The notes beneath the pieces are model-generated. The model saw only the letters and a list, made by a program, of their open reading frames with translations, was not told where the DNA came from and ran no database searches. This document shows, in pieces, positions 1-4,817 of a stretch of 8,636 nucleotides of DNA; positions within the stretch are counted from its first letter, which is position 1; each line of letters opens with the position of its first letter. The translations under genes were made by a program, and so were the position numbers. This stretch comes from an uncultured Moraxella sp. (GTDB lineage Bacteria > Pseudomonadota > Gammaproteobacteria > Pseudomonadales > Moraxellaceae): the NCBI GenBank assembly GCA_937975585.1, contig CALJUC010000164.1, forward strand, positions 1-8,636, read 5' to 3'.

Positions 1-99
1 AGAGAAAGCCCTCTGGACATAGCTTTCGAGAAAAATCTCCGTAAAATCGGCATGATTCTGATAAATAATGATTTTACTTTAATAGTTAGGACAATAATT
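1..99. promoter_or_regulatory. Upstream control region of the cro-like gene (partial)
   Basis: This is the leader of the first gene and is probably the divergent immunity control region, cut by the window edge. A ribosome binding site TTAGGA at 86-91 lies 8 bases before the ATG at 100. Short dyads are visible: AATC-N5-GATT at 45-57 and GAGA-AAAA-TCTC at 28-39. A leftward promoter is possible, with -35 TTGTCC as the complement of 89-94, an 18-base spacer, and -10 CATTAT as the complement of 65-70. It would serve a divergent repressor gene lying off the window. I could not identify a convincing rightward -35 element; TTTAAT at 78-83 is the best -10 candidate. The operator role is inferred from gene order, not from a recognised site. 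Confidence 0.35.
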
Positions 100-354
100 A
101 TGTCAACCCCACTTGAACGTCTTATCACTTTTTTTGGCGGTCAACAAGCGACCGCACGCGCTTTGCAATGCACCCAACCCAGTGTATGGGCTTGGACTCA
201 AGGAAAAACCAATATGTCAGCTACTTTGGCTATCAAAGCTGAGATGCTTACTAACGGTGAAATCAAAGCATCTGAATTATGTCCCGCTTTAGCACAATTA
301 CAAATCACGCAAACTGCTAACGAAGTTGATGCTCAATCAACACAATCAGCATAG
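100..354 (+). CDS. YdaS/Cro-like phage transcriptional regulator
   Basis: This 84-residue protein resembles YdaS-type Cro-superfamily helix-turn-helix proteins, which bind operator DNA in lambdoid control regions and take the Cro position. The N-terminal half shows the pattern LERLITFFGGQQATARALQC, then TQPSVWAWTQGK (about residues 5-36), matching a helix, the GG-x-A-x-x-ARAL turn helix and a recognition helix with a typical S-V-x-x-W. A hydrophobic helix and the family-like segment GEIKASELCP follow (residues 53-62). The tail from about residue 66 is polar and probably disordered. The frame stays open back to 52, but ATG100 is preferred because TTAGGA sits 8 bases upstream and the protein then begins at the usual family N-terminus. 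As the first gene of the rightward early operon it probably represses the opposing lysogenic repressor promoter; that role is inferred. Confidence 0.78.
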   Translation: MSTPLERLITFFGGQQATARALQCTQPSVWAWTQGKTNMSATLAIKAEMLTNGEIKASELCPALAQLQITQTANEVDAQSTQSA

Positions 355-395
355 CAACAAAACAGCAATAATCACACGACAGAAACGGAGGGGAT

Positions 396-890
396 ATGTC
401 GCAAGCAAAATTTACAGCCAGTGAGCGCGCGGATAAATGCGTTTTATCGCTAGAGCAAGCTATCTATCAAACCACCAAGCGTGAGCGGGGATTGGTTGGC
501 GCAATTTGTAGCATTTATGGGCTTAACTACAACACGGTATCTGCGCAAATCAATCCAAACAATGATAGCCATACGCTATCACCAGACATCATTGAGTATG
601 TACTGACTCACGCACAAAACAAATCATTGGTTATGGATGCTATCTGTTGCGCTCACGGCAATGCCGCGTGGTTTGAGTTACCAACGGCGGACGATGGCGA
701 AATGATTGACGATATCGTCGAGCTAGGTCAAAAGTTTGTGGATATGAATAGCACGACGCTTGCTGCAATTGCCGACAAGCGCATTACAGGCGATGAGTAC
801 AAAGCCATGCAAAAAGTTGGCTTAGCGCTAATTGGGCAAATCCAAAAGATATTAGCAACAGCGCAAACGGTTATGGATGGTGAAAAATGA
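396..890 (+). CDS. Phage regulatory protein CII (CP76 family)
   Basis: This 164-residue cytoplasmic DNA-binding regulator resembles the CP76/phage CII family found in P2-like and lambdoid prophages of gammaproteobacteria. These proteins activate or tune lysogenic promoters. The N-terminal half has a helix-turn-helix-like segment (about residues 30-53, GLVGAICSIYGLNYNTVSAQ) followed by the family hallmark INPNNDSHTLS (52-62). A second helical pair follows at about 63-95, including DAICCAHGNAAWFELP. The C-terminal part (about 103-157) is amphipathic helix, likely for oligomerisation. The ribosome binding site GGAGG at 387-391 is strong but close to the ATG (4 bases). The gene follows the cro-like gene by 41 bases and overlaps the next small gene by 4 bases (ATGA at 887-890), so it is part of the early operon. 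The family call is made by eye. Confidence 0.78.
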   Translation: MSQAKFTASERADKCVLSLEQAIYQTTKRERGLVGAICSIYGLNYNTVSAQINPNNDSHTLSPDIIEYVLTHAQNKSLVMDAICCAHGNAAWFELPTADDGEMIDDIVELGQKFVDMNSTTLAAIADKRITGDEYKAMQKVGLALIGQIQKILATAQTVMDGEK

Positions 891-991
891 TGACATCAGG
901 ATATGCAAAAACAAACCTTGACGAGCAAAAGCGCATCATCAAATCGCCTGAAGCCGGAAATCCAGCCAAGTTTTTGGAGTGTGTTGCATAA
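887..991 (+). CDS. Small conserved-position phage protein, 34 residues, unknown function
   Basis: A short reading frame starts inside the stop of the CII-like gene (ATGA overlap at 887-890). It ends in a TAATG overlap with the start of the helicase gene (TAA at 989-991, ATG at 991). The peptide starts MMTSGYAKTNLDEQKRIIKS and ends KFLECVA. It is polar with no membrane segment. Either ATG887 or ATG890 could start it; GGTGA at 879-883 could serve as the ribosome binding site. Exact end-to-end coupling on both sides argues that it is translated. It may also exist to couple translation of the CII-like and helicase genes. I do not recognise a function; short proteins just upstream of phage primase genes are common, but that is only context. 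Confidence 0.55.
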   Translation: MMTSGYAKTNLDEQKRIIKSPEAGNPAKFLECVA

Positions 992-3000
992 TGGCTAAAA
1001 AATCTATCAATACGCCTGAGCAAAAACAAATGCTACAGCAAATGTGGCAAGACAGTATCCCATTGCCAGACGACCACGAATTTTACACTTGGGGCAACTG
1101 GCAGCCAGGACGATTACGTCAATGTCATGATAACGCAACCATCAATGATGGTGCTAAAGACATCTCACTCAAAGACCACATTGTCATGCAATTGCACAGT
1201 AAGGATGGCGAAGTTACTGACTTAGTGTACTTTACCGAGTCTTATGGGCTTGCACCAACATTTCAGCAGCTACACTATGCCCCGCTTGGTTATCCACGTG
1301 GCACAGCCAGCTTTGGTGATGTCACAGGTGAGGCACCAATTGTATTGTGTCGCACAGTACCTGAAGCTTATGCAGTACTTGAGCAAGTCTCAACACCCGT
1401 GCAAGCGATGGTCTACTTTGAGCGCGCATCACTTAGATATGTTGTTGAGCAATACAAGACACGCATTATGGCGATTTTGGTACATGATGACTTGGTTGAG
1501 TGGCTGGGCAAAAGTACTTATGACAAAGGCAAAGTCAAACAGATACCCATGCGTATTGACCCAGCCAATGCACTCGGTTTTGATGATGAGATGTTCAATG
1601 AGTGTTTTAACCCGCTTAATGAGTGGTTAACTAAAATAAAACCCCTCACCCCGTTAAATGCTAAAGACTCTACCCCGGCTTGCAAGGTCAACCTTACCGA
1701 CGGTTACGGGCGATGGACACTGGACGGGATGGTTGAGCATCTGTTTTTGATTTATGGCACTGATAATGTCTGGGATAATCTCAATCAGACACGGATGCGA
1801 CTAAGTGCATTACGCCATGCCGTTGGCAACAATGACGACTTTAAACTATGGCAAACCCATCCAATGCGCAAGACTATCAAAGACTTAGTGTTTGAGCCGT
1901 CAGGTGAAATCCCAGAAAATACCATAAATTTGTTTACTGGATTACCGCCACAGCCTGATGTCACACCTGATAAATGCGACAAAATACTGAAACATATCTG
2001 GCGACTATGTGGTTACCGTAAGGATGAGTACTGGTGGTTGCTGCGTTGGATGGCTTATCCGCTGCAAAACTTAGGCGCCAAGATGGACACGGCTGTCATC
2101 ATGTATGGCAGCGAGGGGCCAGGTAAGTCAATTCTCTGGGAAAAAGTCTTGGGTAAAATCTATGGCAGTGAGTACCATCGGACCATTGGCCAACAGCAGC
2201 TTGAGTCACAGTTTAACGGCTGGCTGTCTAAGATTTTGTTTGCCCAGTGCGAAGAGGTGGTTAGTCGTGCTGAGCGTAACCATCACAAAGGACAGCTCAA
2301 GCACCTGGTCACGGGCAAAGAATTTATCATCAACGAAAAAATGCTACCCGCGTACAAAGAAACCAATCACGCCAACTTTGTGTTTTTGTCAAACTCACCG
2401 ATCCCGCTTGAGCTTGACATTGGCGACCGCCGTTACTTTGTCCTACGCATCGATGACGTGCCAGATAAGCAGTACTTTGACGACTTGTTTGCCGAAATCA
2501 ATAGCGATGGTGTACCCAGTTTTTATCATTACCTAATGGCACTACCTATGGATGGCTTTAACCCACATACCAAGCCACCGCTAAACAATGATAAGCAAAA
2601 ATTGATTGACGCGAGTAAGCCCAACCCTGTGCTTTTTTATGATGAGTGGTCAGCGGGCGATTTATCAGTACCATATGGCTGCTGTGTTAAAGCAGATTTA
2701 TTTAAAGCCTACCGCAATTGGTGTAACGAACGCAATGAGTATCCAAAACGCGATAGAGATTTTAATGCAGAGATTGACAGGATTATGATAAACTCACGTA
2801 AAAATATGTGTTTCCCCACATTTAAGACTCCAAAGACCACGCACCGCGTCTGGTTGACACCAATAGCTCAGGCTTTGTTTGATAAGCAAGACCCTTACGC
2901 TATAGATCACGTGACGCGCGAAGCTATCGCATTTAACCAAGCTTTGTATCCAACTAGCAAAGCTATGGGTGATGATGCGCCATACTGGGCTACATCATAA
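991..3000 (+). CDS. Phage primase/helicase-like replication protein (DUF5906-type SF3-like helicase)
   Basis: This 669-residue protein probably initiates phage DNA replication by unwinding the origin, like P4 alpha-type proteins. The helicase core is clear. Walker A GSEGPGKS lies at residues 373-380, and an acidic Walker B ILFAQCEE at 415-422. The sensor-1 asparagine is N468 in FVFLSNS, and the arginine-finger motif GDRRYFV is at 478-484. The region from about 240 to 320 (ending near TINLFTGLP) fits the segment that precedes the ATPase in DUF5906/D5-type helicases. Residues about 85-215 look like a diverged TOPRIM-type primase domain (strand IVLC at 117-120, ILVHDD at 162-167), but the expected acidic residue after the first strand is replaced (CRTVPEA, 120-126). 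The C-terminal part from about 546 may be a winged-helix DNA-binding region. A GTG at 979 is in frame, but ATG991 is better supported: GGAG at 976-979 lies 11 bases upstream and the ATG overlaps the preceding stop. An iteron array starts 3 bases after its stop. Confidence 0.85.
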   Translation: MAKKSINTPEQKQMLQQMWQDSIPLPDDHEFYTWGNWQPGRLRQCHDNATINDGAKDISLKDHIVMQLHSKDGEVTDLVYFTESYGLAPTFQQLHYAPLGYPRGTASFGDVTGEAPIVLCRTVPEAYAVLEQVSTPVQAMVYFERASLRYVVEQYKTRIMAILVHDDLVEWLGKSTYDKGKVKQIPMRIDPANALGFDDEMFNECFNPLNEWLTKIKPLTPLNAKDSTPACKVNLTDGYGRWTLDGMVEHLFLIYGTDNVWDNLNQTRMRLSALRHAVGNNDDFKLWQTHPMRKTIKDLVFEPSGEIPENTINLFTGLPPQPDVTPDKCDKILKHIWRLCGYRKDEYWWLLRWMAYPLQNLGAKMDTAVIMYGSEGPGKSILWEKVLGKIYGSEYHRTIGQQQLESQFNGWLSKILFAQCEEVVSRAERNHHKGQLKHLVTGKEFIINEKMLPAYKETNHANFVFLSNSPIPLELDIGDRRYFVLRIDDVPDKQYFDDLFAEINSDGVPSFYHYLMALPMDGFNPHTKPPLNNDKQKLIDASKPNPVLFYDEWSAGDLSVPYGCCVKADLFKAYRNWCNERNEYPKRDRDFNAEIDRIMINSRKNMCFPTFKTPKTTHRVWLTPIAQALFDKQDPYAIDHVTREAIAFNQALYPTSKAMGDDAPYWATS

Positions 3001-3099
3001 TGATGACCGCAATGACTGCAACGATGACCGCAGCGCTGACCGCAAAAACCCAGCATTATCAACGCACTGACCGCAATGACACCAAAACTCAACTACTCC

Positions 3100-3119
3100 C
3101 ATGTGCGCGCGCACGTACA
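3100..3119. repeat. Alternating purine-pyrimidine palindrome inside the iteron array
   Basis: A perfect 12-bp palindrome, GTGCGCGCGCAC, occupies 3103-3114. It sits in a 20-base run (3100-3119) of strictly alternating pyrimidine and purine. It separates the direct iterons on the left from the three inverted tandem iterons on the right. Such sequences can adopt left-handed DNA under negative supercoiling. It could also be a dimeric protein site. No function is demonstrated. Confidence 0.55.
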
Positions 3120-3158
3120 AAACATAAAATATGCTGTCATTGCTGTCATTGCTGTCAT

Positions 3159-3196
3159 AAACAATTATATATCCAAATAAATCAATAATTTAAGCT
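3159..3196. other. AT-rich stretch, candidate DNA unwinding element
   Basis: This 38-base stretch has only about six G or C bases. It contains AATTATATAT and AATAATTTAA and lies between the tandem inverted iterons (ending 3158) and the next direct iteron (starting 3197). Its position inside the iteron array suits the site where origin DNA first melts. The role is inferred from composition and location. Confidence 0.5.
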
Positions 3197-3228
3197 ATGA
3201 CTGCAACAATGACCGCATTAAATTATTG
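3183..3228. repeat. Perfect 11-bp inverted repeat enclosing two iterons
   Basis: CAATAATTTAA at 3183-3193 is the exact reverse complement of TTAAATTATTG at 3218-3228. The 24-base loop contains two direct iterons (3197-3205 and 3209-3217), and the right arm runs into the inverted iteron at 3227-3235. Folded as a cruciform or on single-stranded DNA, it would present both iterons in the loop. It lacks a following T-tract and its stem is AT-only apart from the end base, so it is not a typical terminator. Confidence 0.65.
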
Positions 3229-3266
3229 CTGTCATAAGTAAAATTAAAATTCAAAAGGGAAACAAG

Positions 3267-3668
3267 ATGACTTCACAACGTAAAAAATTCGACATGGCCG
3301 GTGCCGAAGCCTTTGCCCAACTAACACCCATCCAATCAGCTTGCTATCACTACATGACCGATAACTTTAGTGAGCACCACAAGATTACACTGCGTAATTA
3401 CTTTATGCCTGTACTGCTTTTGCAAGGCATCAAACCAAAGTACGTCGAGCGAGTAGTCATAACCGCATTGGTCGAGCTGACTTACCCAGTGCCAACCAAT
3501 GGCGATAAATACACATGGTCAGGCTGCCAACGCTCAGCGTTTTGTGGCATACCTCAAAAGTCATGGAGTCGTAACGAGCTGTGCAAATATACTAATTTTA
3601 TCATTGATAAAATCCGCTCAAACACAGCCGCAGTAAGTCATGCGATACAATTACAGATGACTGTTTGA
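3267..3668 (+). CDS. Putative antitermination protein Q-like late regulator
   Basis: This 133-residue soluble protein has no motif that I recognise with certainty. Its C-terminal half (WSGCQRSAFCGIPQKSWSRN, about 84-103, then helices to IQLQM at 127-131) is reminiscent of Q-type antiterminators: a helix-turn-helix with G-I-x(3)-S-W-x-R, then a helix ending in a Q-[LM] motif. C87 and C93 could bind metal, but only two cysteines lie nearby. The ribosome binding site AAGGGA (3255-3260) is 6 bases before ATG3267. Context is the stronger evidence: it is the last early gene and is followed by a good promoter and, some 20 bases beyond the predicted start, a strong terminator, then all the late genes. 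In lambdoid phages that place belongs to Q, which modifies RNA polymerase at the late promoter so it reads through the terminator. Another small DNA-binding protein is possible. Confidence 0.5.
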   Translation: MTSQRKKFDMAGAEAFAQLTPIQSACYHYMTDNFSEHHKITLRNYFMPVLLLQGIKPKYVERVVITALVELTYPVPTNGDKYTWSGCQRSAFCGIPQKSWSRNELCKYTNFIIDKIRSNTAAVSHAIQLQMTV

Positions 3669-3679
3669 TTTGAGTTATA

Positions 3680-3708
3680 TTGCAAAGTGACTTAAAAACA
3701 GATATGAT
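3680..3708 (+). promoter_or_regulatory. Putative late promoter (pR'-like)
   Basis: The sequence shows a sigma70-type -35 TTGCAA (3680-3685), an optimal 17-base spacer, and -10 TATGAT (3703-3708). The predicted start is near 3715. A second -10-like hexamer, CATAAT (3714-3719), lies at about +1 to +6, the region where lambda pR' has the -10-like element that causes the sigma-dependent pause needed by Q. TATGA/TCATA (3703-3707 and 3713-3717) form a small inverted repeat. It sits directly after the Q-like gene and before the terminator at 3734-3766, and is the only clear promoter I see for the late genes. Confidence 0.6.
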
Positions 3709-3733
3709 TTTCTCATAATCAATAAGTCTAACC

Positions 3734-3766
3734 AAAAGCTACCGCATCCTCCCGGTAGCTTTTTTT
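3734..3766 (+). terminator. Intrinsic terminator between early and late regions (tR'-like)
   Basis: AGCTACCG (3737-3744) pairs perfectly with CGGTAGCT (3753-3760) around the 8-base loop CATCCTCC. The stem is followed by a run of seven T residues (3760-3766). An A-tract precedes the stem (3734-3737), so the stem can lengthen by A-U pairs. This is a textbook rho-independent terminator. It can end early transcription, and also stop the roughly 50-base transcript expected from the promoter at 3680-3708 unless polymerase is antiterminated. Confidence 0.85.
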
Positions 3767-3813
3767 ATGGCTCATAGTTAACCGCTATGAGTCTTTTTTA
3801 TTCGGGGCAAAGT

Positions 3814-4236
3814 ATGCCAACTGCACCCGCCAAGCTATGCGGACATCCCGGTTGTAATGCCAAAGCAACCATTAATGGCAAATGCCCAGTGCATCAACCA
3901 AAACCTACTGATGCACCCGTCAAGCGTGAGCGCACCAAAGACAAGCGACCATCCGCGCACAAACGCGGGTATGACTATCGGTGGAATCAAGCGCGCTTGG
4001 CGTTTTTGGATGAGCATCCACTTTGTAAACATTGCCAGGACAACGGGCTGATTGTGGCAGCCACAGTCGTTGACCACATCATCCCACACCGCGGCGACCA
4101 AAGCCGCTTTTGGGATCAAGACAACTGGCAGCCGCTTTGCAAATCTTGCCATGACATAAAGACAGCAAACATAGACCGCAAATTGACAACCGCGCTTTTA
4201 CCCAACGGCAAGGCGGGTGGGGCGGTTTTAAAGTAA
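3814..4236 (+). CDS. HNH endonuclease (packaging-associated)
   Basis: This 140-residue HNH nuclease is of the type encoded beside terminase genes (HK97 gp74 is the known example), where it assists cutting of phage DNA during packaging. The beta-beta-alpha-metal core is complete: CKHC at 71-74, VVDHI with the catalytic histidine H88, the central asparagine N104 in NWQPL, and CKSCHDIKT (109-117) with H113. The N-terminus holds an extra cysteine/histidine cluster, C9-H11-C14 and C24-H27, a possible second zinc knuckle. A basic linker follows (about 37-51). The frame is open from ATG3787, but I choose ATG3814: that gives the common N-terminus MPTAPAKLCGHPGC, with GGGG at 3804-3807 six bases upstream, and there is no ribosome binding site before 3787. 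It is the first gene after the late promoter and terminator and lies 102 bases before the small terminase. Confidence 0.88.
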   Translation: MPTAPAKLCGHPGCNAKATINGKCPVHQPKPTDAPVKRERTKDKRPSAHKRGYDYRWNQARLAFLDEHPLCKHCQDNGLIVAATVVDHIIPHRGDQSRFWDQDNWQPLCKSCHDIKTANIDRKLTTALLPNGKAGGAVLK

Positions 4237-4250
4237 ACGGCTTTGCCGAT

Positions 4251-4276
4251 AAAGACCGTCGCCCCCCGTCTTTTTT
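4251..4276 (+). terminator. Weak terminator-like hairpin
   Basis: AAAGAC (4251-4256) can pair with GTCTTT (4268-4273) around an 11-base C-rich loop, ending in six T residues (4271-4276). A small CGGC-TTT-GCCG hairpin (4238-4248) precedes it right after the HNH stop codon. The stem is short and AU-rich, so it may only attenuate or punctuate transcription between the HNH and terminase genes. Confidence 0.3.
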
Positions 4277-4298
4277 ACGCATGGTCAAAACTCCACAG

Positions 4299-4310
4299 GG
4301 GGTATACCCC
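4299..4310. promoter_or_regulatory. GGGGTATACCCC palindrome upstream of the small terminase, possible cos or protein site
   Basis: This perfect 12-bp palindrome lies in the 102-base gap between the HNH endonuclease and the small terminase, 29 bases before the latter's start. Packaging recognition or cleavage sites are usually near the small terminase gene, and cohesive-end nick sites often have dyad symmetry. Its function is not shown by sequence alone. Confidence 0.35.
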
Positions 4311-4338
4311 AATAAAATCAACAAATTAGGTGATAAAA

Positions 4339-4809
4339 ATGTCCCGTCCACGTCAACCAACACAGCTAAAAGTGCTGCAAGGCGGCCGTATTCGTGACGA
4401 CCGCGATGCACTCAAACAACAGGCGCAACCAGAACTGGGCATGCCAAGCTGCCCAGAGTGGCTAGACGCCAAAATGCGCAAAAAATGGCACAAAATCGGA
4501 CCAGAGCTGGTCGCATTGGGTCTGCTATCAATCATCGATGGCGATATCTTTGGCAGCTATGTTGAGACCGCTACTCGTTATGGTGAGGTGTGCGAAAAAC
4601 TAGACAGCATTGAGGCTTGCACGGCAACCACACCAAATGGCTTTGAAGTGCAGTCCGTTTTGTTTCAGCTGCGCAACTCACTGCAAAAGCAAATGGTCGC
4701 CTTGGGTCGTGAATTTGGTATGACACCAGCTGCGCGCTCATCAATCAAGGTGAATACTGAGCAAGGCGACTTGTTTGGTAGTGACTTTGAGCAATTTACA
4801 GGTACATAA
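4339..4809 (+). CDS. terS: Terminase small subunit, P27 family
   Basis: This 156-residue protein is the DNA-recognition subunit of the packaging motor; it binds the packaging site and brings concatemeric DNA to the large subunit. The N-terminus MSRPRQPTQLKVLQGGR is characteristic of the P27-type (Terminase_4) family, as are CPEWLDAKMRKKW (about 38-50), the helical middle part (about 55-90), and the closing motif LGREFGMTPAARSSIKV (about 122-138). The tail is acidic. ATG4339 is preferred over the in-frame GTG4330, because the ribosome binding site TAGGTGA (4327-4333) would overlap the earlier codon. The large subunit follows 8 bases downstream. Length and order fit the family. Confidence 0.9.
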   Translation: MSRPRQPTQLKVLQGGRIRDDRDALKQQAQPELGMPSCPEWLDAKMRKKWHKIGPELVALGLLSIIDGDIFGSYVETATRYGEVCEKLDSIEACTATTPNGFEVQSVLFQLRNSLQKQMVALGREFGMTPAARSSIKVNTEQGDLFGSDFEQFTGT

Positions 4810-4817
4810 ATTTTGAC

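Larger units (their letters stand above)
3003..3235. repeat. Iteron array, putative phage replication origin
   Basis: Copies of the 9-mer ATGACNGCA occur on + at 3003, 3012, 3024, 3197 and 3209. CTGACCGCA variants are at 3036 and 3067, and a degenerate ATGACACCA at 3076. Inverted copies TGCTGTCAT are at 3132, 3141, 3150 (perfect tandem) and 3227. Spacing is 9 or 12 bases within clusters, about one helical turn. The pair ATGACTGCA-ACR-ATGACCGCA occurs twice (3012-3032 and 3197-3217) with one difference. The array begins immediately after the helicase stop codon and surrounds an AT-rich stretch. Iterons plus an unwinding element next to the initiator gene are the usual anatomy of theta-type phage and plasmid origins. 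Origin function and binding by the upstream helicase are inferred; the repeats themselves are read directly. The same sites could alternatively bind a regulator of the next gene. Confidence 0.72.

Noticed and set aside
2105..2536. 143-codon + strand frame inside the helicase gene
   Set aside because: It is an out-of-frame shadow of the ATPase domain, with a Ser/Thr-rich unlikely composition.
2907..3092. 61-codon minus-strand frame across the helicase end and iterons
   Set aside because: The Cys/His-rich peptide results from reversed iterons, and most of it overlaps the well-supported helicase gene.
3000..3188. 62-codon + strand frame rich in MTA and CCH repeats
   Set aside because: Its repetitive peptide is only the translation of the 9-bp iterons (multiple of three in phase), it has no ribosome binding site, and its composition is not protein-like.
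3003..3235. CRISPR array
   Set aside because: Repeats are only 9 bp, in both orientations, with spacers of 0-3 bases in clusters; there are no uniform spacers and no cas genes.
3787..3813. Earlier ATG for the HNH protein
   Set aside because: It lacks a ribosome binding site and adds an atypical leader, MSLFYSGQS; ATG3814 gives the standard N-terminus.
3835..4152. 105-codon minus-strand frame opposite the HNH gene
   Set aside because: It is a shadow of the HNH coding sequence, whose metal-binding motifs are unambiguous, and has no upstream signal.
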